Source: Mytilinidion resinicola
Lineage: Eukaryota; Ascomycota; Dothideomycetes; Mytilinidiales; Mytilinidiaceae
DNA length: 64,000 nucleotides
Direction: 5' to 3'
NCBI RefSeq assembly: GCF_010093595.1
Contig: NW_022985451.1
Span: 72,175 to 136,174, forward strand
Numbering within the stretch: the first letter of the stretch is position 1; the number at the start of each line of letters is the position of its first letter. A program made the translations under genes and the position numbers. The notes beneath the pieces were generated by a model, which was not told where the DNA came from, made no database searches, and saw only the letters and a program-made list of their open reading frames with translations. Shown here in pieces: positions 47,405 to 58,120 of the stretch.

Positions 47405-50004
47405 ATGCTCGGACGTTTCATAAAACACCCCAAATCCACGAATTTCGAAGATGATGACAGCCGACCGTCGAAGCGACTGCGACTGCAGCGACTAGACACT
47501 GACGACGCCTCAGAGACCGCCTCTGCTCCACCATCGCCCAGGCTTGGGGCCCGAGATCGTGGCGATGATGGAAGCGATGATGAGGATGGAGATACGGCAT
47601 TGCCCATTCCCCACAAGACGGATCTCGAGAGCGCTCTACCACCTATCAAGACCGATGAGGAGGCGATTGAGGAATACGAGGCCTTCAAAGCCTCCCAGGA
47701 TCAAGACGCTGCGAGTGCTGAAGGACGGCTGAGCACTCAGAACTGGATCCGTGGCAAAAGCTCAATATACGTGGACGCTTTTAATCTAGCTCTTGACACC
47801 GTTCTGGACGAGGAGAGCCATCTGTTTGATGAAGCTGAGATGTCAATTTTCGAGCGATGGCGAGAGTTAGACTATGAGGCCCAATACTTGTAGGTCGATA
47901 CGTCACTCTAGGTCAAACGAAAGCTTTATCTAGACTCCGGAGCTTACATAGTCTCAGATACGTCCGATTGTTCCTCCGAAAGACAGCCAGTTGGCATCGT
48001 ATCAACTCGCTAGGTTATCATAGTGATATCTCGGACCTTGATACCTCCATACTATTATTACAACAGACCAGACCTCTACCATCCTCCTCCTCCCAAGAAC
48101 ACGCAAATCCAGGCGAATTGGAACCACCAGCAGGGACTACACTTGGTGCTGCGTTTACCTTTGCGGATAGGTCTGAGGATGAGATAAAAACACTGGAAGA
48201 AGCTTCATCTCTGCTGAAGTTGGACGAGCTTAAGGCTCTAGCAAAAGACGCAAAAGTACAAGGGAGGAATAAGGGCGAACTGCTGAGAGCATTACGCCGA
48301 ACAAGTCAGAAACAAGTTGGATTGGGATGGGTTGGCTTGAAGCGCTCCGACACGGATTCTTCAAGGCGTTCATCCGCGTCTGGTCTGGATAATGAAGCTG
48401 CCGAAGCTGATGCAGAAGATGATAACAGCTCAGAGGCAAATCGGGACTCTCATTTTACTCGTAAGATACTTCAAGAGACTGGGCCATGTATCAGACTATC
48501 ACTAGCACCGTTAAAGCTCTTTGAGAGGGTTCATCTGGTGTTTTATCGGTCTACGGAATGGACTGAAAAGTCCCTGACGGCTATTATACTGGCTAAAATT
48601 GCGCGGCGCAACTTTCCGGAATTCATTGTTTCGCGATCAGCCAACGTATTCTCTTCACGTGCGAGTCTGTTAGAGTTTGAAGCATCTATACGAACCCAGT
48701 TTCGAATCGACAATATCCTCGAGTTCAACGGCAGACCTACAGATTCAGGGCTCCGGGAGATCTTGAATATCTTCGAAGAAGTCTATCCGCGCTGGCAAGC
48801 CTTACTGAAAGAAGAGCAAAGGAAGGAGGACAGTGTCTACCAAAGTGGCGAAGGCGCCTATCTGCGTAGACTGTCACCAGCATGGGTCTACACCCGTATC
48901 GTACACAAAGCTGCATACGTCGTTGGGAAGCTCAAGCAACATAAACGCGAGCACGAGCTTCTTTCCGAGCTTCTCGCTCAACGGTTGTTCCATGCCTCAC
49001 GTAGAGGTGCATGGTACCAACGCAAAGCCCTACTAGAAGAACACTACATGGCCTTGCTAACACCCGCCGATGGTCGCAGCGACGACGCACAGAAGAAGCA
49101 CTGGAGACGCATTGCCCTCCAGACATGCGAAGACGGACTACAAGACAACATGGTCCACATAATCCACCACTACGACCTGCAAAAACGCGTCAAAAAGCTC
49201 GAGAAGGCCATCAAGATAGCCAAGCGTGCCCAACACGATTTCTCCCACGTCCGCCTCGCCGCCGCCGTCGAAGTAAACATCGAAGGCATCCGAATCGAAA
49301 AGGAGGACCTCCCGTCACTTAGACGGAGAAATAGCTCACCACACCCAAACAGCAGCAAACGAGGCGCCAAAACCATCTGGCTCGACCCACTCGAAGACAA
49401 CGACGAGTGCTCTGTCGAAGCTATGTGTCTCTCACATTACCGCTCGCAAGGCTGGAAGGGCTATCATAGCGAAGGCGGCATCGTGCGAACACTGTTTGGC
49501 TATCTCTTCTTCGACGTGCTCTTCACGTATGTCCCAAACGTATTCCAGACCCCTTACCAGACATGTCCCCTAGATCTCCACACCGACGCCTTCTTCCCAA
49601 GTCGCATCTCGGAAATAAACCGCCGCCTCGTTGAAATCGGTAATGGCGACGCAGAAGCCCTCCTCCGTAATGTGTGGAACGAACACCACGAGCGCAAAAC
49701 CTGCGTCGTGGGTTTAGACTGGTCATTCGAGCTCGACGACTTGATCGAGATCGTGCAATGCTTTGACGGAGGTGCACTGGCCACAGTGTGTAAAGTTATG
49801 GCACAGGAGTATGGGCAGAGGGGCGGTGGCGTGCCTGATTTGTTTCTGTGGCATTCGGAAAGGAAGGAGGTGATGTTTGCGGAGGTCAAGAGTGAGAATG
49901 ACCGGCTGAGCGATACGCAGAGGCTTTGGATTCATGTGTTGACGGGCGCGGGGGTCAGGGTTGAGCTTTGTCATGCTATTGCGAGGGAGGTGAGGGTTGT
50001 GTAA
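47405..50004 (+). CDS. fan1: Fanconi-associated nuclease Fan1 (VRR-NUC)
   Basis: Fan1 is a structure-specific 5' nuclease that unhooks DNA interstrand crosslinks. Two exons (intron 47890-47957) give 843 residues. The start at 47405 gives MLGRFIKHPK. The N-terminus is acidic and disordered, with no ubiquitin-binding zinc finger visible. A SAP-like helix pair is seen around LLKLDELKALAKDAKVQGRNKGELLRAL written here in parts: LLKLDELKAL and GRNKGELLRAL. A helical TPR-type region follows (RRGAWYQRKALLEEHYM). The C-terminal VRR-NUC domain has GWKGYHSEGGI, RGGGVPDLFLW at about 784 and AEVKSENDRLSDTQRLW at about 800; Asp of PD and Glu-Val-Lys are the metal-site residues. The catalytic core looks intact. 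Confidence 0.93.
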
Positions 50005-50360
50005 TTTAAGATACAGATAATTGGAAGGGAAAGTCATCGTCCTGCCGTATTCGTTGCTTTGGATATTGACGTTGAAATCCTTCAAAGATCTCAAATGCAG
50101 GATGGCTTATTACCAGCGCCTGGTCCTACTGAGGCAAAGGAATACCAATATTGGTATCACAAAAATATACGAACTTTCAAGTCATATACAATACGTTCGA
50201 CTCCCACCGCCGCTCTCCATACGTAACGTAACAAAAAACGAAGCCCCTCCGTTCCGCCCTCTCCAACCCTCCGTTCCGTCCTCTCCAACCCTCCCTTCCC
50301 ATCCTAAACAACAAAAATCTAATCCTCGACCCAAAAAAAAAGCAAAAGATGAGCCTTGTT
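50005..50360. other. intergenic between fan1 and tRNA-Leu
   Basis: 356 bp. It includes a duplicated CTCCAACCCTCC-type stretch with CCGTTCCG around 50250-50295 and an A-rich run before the tRNA 3' end on the other strand; read on the minus strand, that A run is a T-rich tract just downstream of the tRNA, as expected of a Pol III terminator. Confidence 0.45.
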
Positions 50361-50459
50361 GACATCAGTGAGGTTCGAACTCACGCGGGTTGCCCCAGTA
50401 GTGTATCCACATATAACGTGACTTAAAACTACCGCCTTAGACCACTCGGCCATGATGCC
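50361..50459 (-). tRNA. tRNA-Leu(UAA) with anticodon-loop intron
   Basis: On the minus strand the 5' end GGCATCA pairs with TGATGTC at the 3' end (one G-T pair). The D arm is GCC-GAGTGGTCTAA-GGC, with the A box (TGGCCGAGTGG). The anticodon stem is GTAGT/ACTAC, and the loop begins TTTAAG, giving anticodon TAA. An intron of about 18 nt follows position 37. A long variable arm (GGGG-CAA-CCCG) marks a class II tRNA, and the T arm is GTGAG-TTCGAAC-CTCAC, which also supplies the B box. CCA is not encoded, as usual in eukaryotes. Confidence 0.93.
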
Positions 50460-52105
50460 TGTTGAATCCCGAGCAACAGAAAAGTAGTCCACATATCCCC
50501 TACCAAAACTGCATGTCTTTGGCGCTTTGTAGGTTGTGGCTGGAGGGGGGAGGGTTCAAGTGGCGAAGGTGAATGATTGGATGCTATTTATGGTGTTGGT
50601 TGGGTTGGGTTGGGTTGGCAAGGGGCGGGGCAATTATCGGAGGGGGGGGCGCGATGGCGATTGGGGAATGGCGAAAGTCTCACGCAGGATGGTGGCACAT
50701 CGTTCTCCATTCCTACAGGACTAGAATCCTGCTGGAACAGAGGAGTCGAATGGCAGGTGGCATCACCAACATGTCTCATTCAAGCATCGCATCTCATGGT
50801 GCGTTATTGGAGGGAGGCCTGGCCAGTAGTCGCCATTATACCACTCGTTTACTATTACTACAATAGCACACTGGGGAGGATGTTTCTATCTAGATCATCA
50901 CGCAAGGTTCTGCTAGCGAGACATTAATATGGGGAGCGTACCTTTGTAAGACTAAGGAAGTTGCCGGTTCAGTCGATAGTTATATTTGGTTGTTTCTATT
51001 ACGCGTGCGCATTGCGCGTTGCGTTCCTCCAGCCCCCTCTACTCCAGCAAGGTGGCGGAATGCTGCCTGCTCCTGCCCTTACCTAGTTTTCATACTCCCC
51101 GCAGCGTCCTGAGGTCGTGAGGAGAAAGGAGGGGGGGCGGCTGGCGAGAGCAAACTCTAGAACCAAGCTTTTCAGTGGTAGAGAGCGGTCACTCCCCTGA
51201 TCGCGACGCTTCTGGGGCGAAACATTAAGCGATTTAGTGCGCATGGCCCACCGCTGGGGCTGCTGGGCTAGATGCTAGGTCCCGCAGGCGAATTGCGGGT
51301 ACCTGACGACTGTTCCAACGTTTGCTGCTGAGGACGACGCTGGACGCGTAATAGGGCAACGTTGAGTCGATTGTTTGCGAATATCGCGCAAGAGATGGCT
51401 TACAGGCTGCGAGTGGCACGCGGGACACGAAAGAAAGGTGTCACTCGAATTCCTAAAACAAGCCGCCGTGAGTGTGTGCGTGTGTACGCCGCTGCTTGAG
51501 GTGCTTCAATGCTTTTTCGGAAATAGGAACGGGATAGAAGCTCGTGACTCTGGGCTATATGGAAACTTGTTGAGGTGTACCCATGAGGCAGCGCTTGATG
51601 AGTGCAAGGCAATCAAGTCACGTCACGAAAGCAGAAGTGGGTATTGAAGCTGCGATGACTCGGCAGCTCAATCAGGGTGTCATTTGTGTATCGTCTATGT
51701 GTACATGACTAGCATGGGGCATTATCGTATTTTGAGGAAGTGCAATCCACAATTGCATGACCGCAATTGAGATTGTTGTGTGAAAAGAAAAATTAACCCA
51801 TGCCACAGCCAGTGCACAGAGCAATCTCCAGAGATAAACAGAAGGAAAGATGCAAGCTAGTAACCCTAGTAAACCGTCCGTCCATTTTGTCTTGTCAGTC
51901 GAGTTTGTCTTCCCTCCCCCAAATGCATCGAATCATTCTCCCGCCAAACATGGAAACAGCGCCCCTTCTCCGTCAGAAATTACCAAATGATTGCCATCGA
52001 GTCGGAAAGTGCTGTTGAGTCTGAGATGCCGCTTGGTTGTTATATGCAGGTGAATAGGTCGTCGACAGGAAAGAGAAGTCGCGTCGACGGAGCGAGACGA
52101 GGCGT
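50460..52105. other. intergenic, no gene seen
   Basis: About 1.6 kb between the tRNA and the wall-protein gene. A GGTTGGGTTG-type repeat lies at about 50595-50615, followed by G-rich sequence. Short frames show no conserved content. Confidence 0.45.
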
Positions 52106-52594
52106 CTAAGCCAGGACGAAGCCAGCCATGGCGAGAGCGGCGAAGCTAAGAGAGCCAAGCGCGCTGCCGAAGCTGTTGACAGCCGCGCCAGTGCCGGTGG
52201 GAGTGGCGGCGGTGCCGGTAGCGGAGACTGGGGTGCCAGTGGCAGCCTCAGTGGTTGGGGTACCAGAAGTGGCCTTGGAAGTGGCCTTGATAGTCGAGAC
52301 CAGGGTGCTACCAGTGCCCACGCTCGGGGACACGATGACGGCGGTCGAGTTGCCAGCCGGGTAGGAGGGCACTGGCACGACGGGGACGGCGCTGGAAACG
52401 ACGGGGACGACGGTGACGGGGGCAGCAGTGGACGGGGTCACGGCCGGGTAGGACGTAGCGACGACGGGCACTGAGGTAGCGACGGCTGGGATCGAGGTTG
52501 GGACCTGAAGCTGCCCATCCGAGATCTGGGTGACGCCCTGCGCGGAGACAGAGACGGCGGCCGCGACGGCGATAGCGACGGACGAGAAACGCAT
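52106..52594 (-). CDS. secreted GPI-type cell-wall protein with single Pir motif
   Basis: 162 residues from the ATG at 52594; the frame is open upstream but without a secretion-like start. Residues 1-18 form a signal peptide (SSVAIAVAAAVSVSA). Directly after it comes QISDGQLQ (23-30), the core of the Pir repeat that in yeast links wall proteins to beta-1,3-glucan through an ester at the Gln. The body is Pro/Val/Ser/Thr-rich with repeated VPVV/ATS units, fitting O-mannosylation. The C-terminus (LGSLSFAALAMAGFVLA) is a hydrophobic tail typical of GPI signals. Having both a Pir motif and a GPI signal points to a wall structural protein. Confidence 0.8.
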   Translation of the reverse strand: MRFSSVAIAVAAAVSVSAQGVTQISDGQLQVPTSIPAVATSVPVVATSYPAVTPSTAAPVTVVPVVSSAVPVVPVPSYPAGNSTAVIVSPSVGTGSTLVSTIKATSKATSGTPTTEAATGTPVSATGTAATPTGTGAAVNSFGSALGSLSFAALAMAGFVLA

Positions 52595-53836
52595 GTTGCG
52601 CGTCTGCGAGGTTTGGAGAGATTGATTGAGGCGGTGGAGCGAAGGAATTAATGTGATGAGGCTGGCGGGTGAGGGCCTACGCTTGATGGATGGAGTGTGG
52701 GTGTGTGAGTTGAACGAGAGACTCAGAGCGACGGTGGACGTGGGTGAGGTGGAGGAGGAGGAAGGAGTTGGCACCTTTTATTTACTGGCCAGGCGATCGA
52801 CAGGGCGTTTCAGGCGGGCAGGCGCTACCACGCCGGCCCCACCCCTGCAGCGTCGGCTTCCTTGGTTCTGCCCGGCGCCAAGAGCGCGCCCTGCAGCGGC
52901 CTGCGGACACGCCTCCGCCGCCTCGCCTCCGCCGCCTCGAGCTGTCCCTCAGCTTCGCCGGGAGCGCAATTCTGTGCGAAGACTCGGCCCGAGGCCAATT
53001 GCGAGCCACGGAACAACGGTGCCCCAGAAGCAGGCGGCAACCGCAGCGCTGGCGGCCCGGCAACAAGCCTCGCGCAACGCTGCCGTGGCTGCGTCACCGC
53101 ACCGGCCGCGCGACTGCACGCCCCTATCGACGTCGCAAAAAGTTGGCGGAGCGAGATAGCTACCCGGCTCAGATCCGTGCGTGGCGAGCCTGAGAGGCCC
53201 CAGCCGTGCCTCGCGCAAGCCACCTGCGGGCGTGAGCGTCTTGCAACCACTCTTCCAAGCGGAGCCTCCCCGCGCTGCTGCATCTGGCCGCCCTCGATCC
53301 CTCCTTTCTCTGCGCCGTCCTTCTCTCCTAGCCCTCTTCGGCGCTGTTTCTATGCACGCGCTACGCACTGCATGTTTGTGCGTGTGAAGCAGTTCATTGC
53401 GACCACGCCTCCGCAGTCAGTGCACCGCAGTCAGTGCACGGCAATCGTGATTTCAGACCCCCAGCACATGCAAATTGAGTGAAAGCCATGACACGGCCCA
53501 ACGCTTGCTGCATGCTTGCTATTCATACCTACGTAGCCCGTGCGCGGTGCCACAGGCAAGAGAGACAGGACGGCACGGCATGCTGCTGGCCCATCCATGG
53601 TGTGCGTCTTCGCATCGACCTGCAGCCCGTCTGCAATTTGCCGCCCATCACTCTGAAACCCTAACCGCCCCTGAATCTGAATCCTGTGCTCGGCCTCTGT
53701 TTCGCCACATGCGCCCGGTTGCACGCCATTCGCCCTTCGCGCACTGTTTACATGCCCACGCAGTCCTTTCGCTCGTCGGTGAACCCAAACATTGAATTGT
53801 TGCTGTGGCCGGATGAAACCCGGCACCGCCATCTAT
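52595..53836. other. intergenic, GC-rich then mixed
   Basis: 1.24 kb upstream of the wall-protein gene and downstream of the permease. The part at 52780-53320 is GC-rich, so long frames are open on both strands by composition alone. A tandem 14-mer (GCAGTCAGTGCACC type, two copies) lies at about 53413-53441. Confidence 0.45.
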
Positions 53837-56020
53837 TTACAGCTTCTCGTTGCTGCCATCGTCGCTCTCCGACGCCTGCTTCTCCTTTGGCCGCAGCATC
53901 GGCGTCATGTTGGGCGAGTTCGTCGCCGTCCGGCTAAAGTAGGTGTGCACCTCGTTAGGGTAATCATCCTCATCGTCCTCATCCTCGACCTTCACGCCCT
54001 CATTGCCCTTGCGCGCCTGTCGTGCCTCCCACTCGGCTCGGAGCTCCTCGACCTTCTGTTGGTAGTCCAGCGTCGCGTCGTAGTGCTTGCCTACACCGCG
54101 TATGCGCTCCCAGAGCGACAGATGCTTCGGGTGGATTGCGATGCCGTGGTAGTCTTCTTCGCGACCCGCGCGAATGTACGTCCAGCGTCGCTCTTGCTCC
54201 TTGAGGTCGAGTCCGGTGGTGTCGGGGAGGAACAGCCAAGTGACGAGAGCACCCCCGAGTCCGAACCATGGCACGACGTAGAACTTCTGCTGGGTGGTGA
54301 TGTAGTTGTAGAGAACCGCCGCCAGCAACGCACCAAGCTTCCCTACAGCCGCTGAGAAGCCGTGAGCTGTAGCGCGAATTGGTGTCGGGTACACTTCCGC
54401 GGCCACGAGGAATGTCACCGAGTTGGGGCCGAATTGATTAAAGAAAGACGAGAGGAAGTACATGGCCTGGAACGCGTGGATATGATTCGGCGAGGTGAAG
54501 AAATCGTAGTTGAAAGCCGGAACCACGAATAAGATAAAATCGGCGAGGAACCCAACGATCATCATCCACTTCCTGCCGTCTGTTTCATCCCGTTAGTTTC
54601 AACTTGAGTTCAACATCGTCTCTAAACTTACAGAGCTTGTTGTCAATGAAGAACGAGGCCATGTAGTAGCCTACCAAGCTAACACCGACATTAACCAAGT
54701 TGTACAGCCATCCTTCCATAACCGAGTGGTTGTTTGGCGTCAGGACAGCAATGAACTGATTCTGAAACAGCTTGTTGCCATAGAAGAACACGTCATTGGC
54801 AAACCATGCGCCAGCCGTAGCAAGAAGACGAGGGCCGAAGTACGTGAGAGTCATTTTGAGCGACTTGGTGTCGTATCCGGTAACTTTCTGCTTCTTCTTG
54901 GCCAGGAATAGCTGCTTGCTTGCCGATCTCATCTTGTAGTAACGGAAGTAGACTAGCCAGAGTGTTCCAACTGCTGGGATAGCGAAGCTGACGCGGTATG
55001 TCCACTGTGCAGCAACCTGGGTACGGTTTAGTAAGACCTCTAGCAGGCAGAATGAGGGGAAATACCTTTGAGTAGGGTGGGTTTCCACTACCATGATGGA
55101 ATATGAGCAGGAGGATGATCAAGATGACTTGGTTGGCGAATTGACCCCAACCTTGCATCAGGAAGGCGCTGGTGACTTTGCGACCGCGGTGAAGACGGTC
55201 ATCCTTGGTCGAGACTTTACCAGAGCCAACAGCGTTTTCCATACCAGACGTAGCGGTCATCGGATATTCGCCTCCCACGCCGACGCCGTAAAAGAACAGA
55301 GACCAGACATAGCAGATGACCCATCCATTCTGATCCACGCCCCAGGCAGCCGTAAGCATGATCAGACCGACAAACATGACGACAGCATCCTGGATGAGAC
55401 CCCATCGACGTCCCAACCAGTCTCCGATGATACCGACGAGAATTTGGCCTGTTAATTGTCAGACGTGTTGGAAAAGAAGCATGCAGACAAACTTGCCAAC
55501 GATGATACCGCAAATCTCAAGGTAGTCGATGGCTTGGGTCCAGGTCTCGTTACAGATGTCAAAAGTCTTCCAGCAGGAAGGGAATGCGGCTTGGAGTAAC
55601 GGCCTGACATTGCCAATTGAGAACAGGACATATCTAGCTGAAAGTTAGTGACCGCGTACGTTTAGCTATAGTGGCTTCATACCCCTCAAGAAGGAGACCA
55701 GCTCCAGGGACGACCATGTTCCTGAGGTAATATCCCACTGGGCTTAGCGGATCATTCTTGAGCATGGTTCCTATCGATCGGAGTTCTTTCTTTGATTCCT
55801 GGCCGTCAACGCCGGTGACGAACTTGATGCGCTTCCCCATAGGTAGATCGGCCCAGTAGGTGCCGTCTGCATCATAGATATCGTCTGGATGAAGGAGGCC
55901 GTGGAGGACTCCAGCCTCGTTAGGGTTCATAGCCGAGACGTCCTGCGTAGCAACATGATGGCGGTCCATGTTGGGACCATGAGGGGCGGCAGCGCCATAG
56001 TCGCGTAGTGACGATGTCAT
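53837..56020 (-). CDS. MFS permease, phosphate:H+ symporter (Pho84/Git1) type
   Basis: Five exons (55683-56020, 55497-55633, 55066-55448, 54632-55016, 53837-54579) give 661 residues. About twelve membrane segments are expected. MFS signatures are visible: GIIGDWLGRRWG after segment 2, FFYGVGVGGEYPMTA in segment 4, a charged central loop with KKKQKVTGYD, GRKWMMIVGF, and PTPIRATAHGFSAAVGKLGA. The N-terminal extension is about 110 residues, and the C-terminal tail is long and acidic. This pattern fits the phosphate / glycerophosphoinositol permease branch; the substrate cannot be fixed by eye. Intron 2 (55449-55496) starts with GC (GCAAGT). Only this choice gives the frame GIIVGQILVGIIGD. Confidence 0.87.
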
Positions 56021-57786
56021 TGTTGAAGCGACGTGTGATGTAGTTGGTAAGGGGTGAGGGCTTCCGTCAATTGCTTTGCCCAAAGCTCAAGCTTTATGCG
56101 TGGAAGCTTGTCGATGCTTGTGTGCTTGGCTCTGAACGATCAGTGCCACACGTAACGGTATGATCAATGACGTGGAGAGAGATAATCCTTTCTAAGGTTC
56201 TAACCCACGGAAAGGAAGCAGTAGGCGTGATATCGGAAAGCACGTTCTGGTGCCCGAGTTGTGAGTGGTCAGATATTGAGAGACGCGGGCTGTAAGCAGG
56301 GTCTATGCTGATCCGCCTTTGCCGGACGAGGGTTGCAGAGGCCGAAATCCGAGCGCTCAACGGTCAATACTGACGACTAGTGAGTAAGCGTGTGTCTTTG
56401 GCTCGATGGTAGTGGAGGAAGTGTCGCGGGAGGCGGGATTGGTGGCGCGAGGTATGAGTTGGAAAGACGCCCGGAGGGCACTCGTAGTGGGGGGTGCTCA
56501 CTGCTCGGTAGGAGAAGGTGTAGCTGAGCTTTTAAAAAGAAAAATATCAAACAAGAGGGGGTTGGCCGACTGTGGTCCAGCTACGTGTCGATTGGGCAAC
56601 ACGCAAGTAGGGAAACGTGGATAGAGGGGAGACTCAACCAGAGTTGAGGGGGCTGGTGAATGCAAAAAGCGTACAAACACAAGAATAGCTGGGACTTGAG
56701 AATAAATAAGAGGAGCAAAGGTAGTAAGCGGCAGAGCCGTGTCTAGCTGGCCACCCGCCCGAGCAAGTACCCCTCCGCAGCTGGCGTCGATATCTCTGTG
56801 GAGTGGAGCGACGACCGGCATGCCATTTGACGCAGCGGGAAGGCCAAGGCGGCACCTAAGCAGCATCGCGATTTTCCCCACGACGCCGCTGCGATTGACC
56901 CGGAAGCTTGTCACTGCCCAGGACGCCTCCTTGCACTGCAGAGAGCCCGAATCTGTGATTTTTCAGCGCCACAACCGTCAAACTGGGTGCCCTTTTCCTT
57001 CAGCGAGGCTCGTGTGAGGCCATGAAGACGGGCAACTCAGCAGTGGCGGTGACCACACGTGGTGGGTTAAGCTGGGGATGCAGGCGAGCATGAAGTCGGG
57101 AGCAGCCAATCACACGCCTCGAAACATCAACGTGTGTTGTTCGTTGGTGTCCAGCCCCGGACGACGCTCAGACTTTACCCGTACCTTTGTAGCGCGAAAG
57201 GGCAACCTCGGTTCGTGACGCAGGGTTTTCGAGCCTCTTGCAGTGGCGATCATCTTCCCGGCGTCCATCGCCTCTCGGGCCTTTCCCGATGCAACGGCAT
57301 CGTGTGTTGCAGTGCGACATGAGACATGAGATTCTTGTTGCGCGGCCGAACTGACGCAGTGGCTGCTCTGCCGTGATGCCAAATGCTGCCCCTCTGCTTC
57401 TACACCACGTCCTATGCTCCCTCTCACAATAGAAATAAACATCACGTCGCGTCCAGAATGGCCCGCGGTCCCGGCCGCGCAGCTACGCACTAGCAGCCCT
57501 TTTACAGGCAGTTGCTCGCGTGCCGTCTTCTAGATCTAATCCGCCTGCCAGCCGTAAGAGTGGGGATGGCCCACTCCCAGGTCACATATAAACGACTCGG
57601 CACATGAGCTCCATGCTTGCTTACAGCCCGAACTACTCACTCGGAGCGTGCCGAAGCGGGTTTACCGCGGGCGGTAAACACCTGACCTCAGTACGTCTTT
57701 CTGCATTGAAGATGTGGATACGGAATTGAATCTCCTAAGAAAGAAAGTAGCACAACTTGCTTGACATGTCTTTACAAATCAGCACC
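56021..57786. other. intergenic, no gene seen
   Basis: About 1.8 kb upstream of the permease. No frame with recognisable content was seen on either strand, and no tRNA or repeat family. Confidence 0.45.
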
Positions 57787-57970
57787 ATGGCCGACATCTT
57801 TGATCTGGCCTGGGGCGAGGACGGTCATACGAATGCTGTCTATAGGGCTGATCTGTATTAGAATACTCATCCACTCAGACGAGATTGAGAGAGTGCGGCG
57901 GAACCGCGAGCGTCTGGCCGCTAGAACGGTGGAGGAATTAGCATCTGCTGGTAGACTCAGCTCACTATGA
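57787..57970 (+). CDS. candidate micro-gene, 42 residues
   Basis: Two short exons, 57787-57823 and 57879-57970, join through a 55-nt GT-AG intron (donor GTCATA, acceptor ACTCAG) into a 42-residue protein: an N-terminal half reading MADIFDLAWGED, and a strongly helical charged half with EIERVRRNRERLAARTVEEL. An in-frame ATG at 57766 would add seven residues. The two exons are in different frames and each ends badly without splicing. The product looks like an amphipathic helix with an acidic, aromatic head. It runs convergent to sec10. I know no homologue, and a chance join cannot be excluded. Confidence 0.35.
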
Positions 57971-58120
57971 AGGTGGGGTTGAATGCGTTTGATTTCGGCT
58001 CATTCGAAAGACCTCGAAGCATCGTCTCTCCTGTAAACACTATAACATCCCACTCCCAACACCGCGCCAATGCCCCAAACTCTTGCAACCTACACATGTC
58101 TAATTCGATACGTAGCATGC

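Noticed and set aside
53837..54355. Plus-strand frame of 187 codons opposite the permease
   Set aside because: It is antisense to the last exon of the permease, which has clear MFS motifs.
57640..57700. Inverted-repeat-like GGTTTACCGCGGGCGGTAAAC, considered as an RNA gene
   Set aside because: A small palindrome-like hairpin only; no tRNA or snRNA features surround it.
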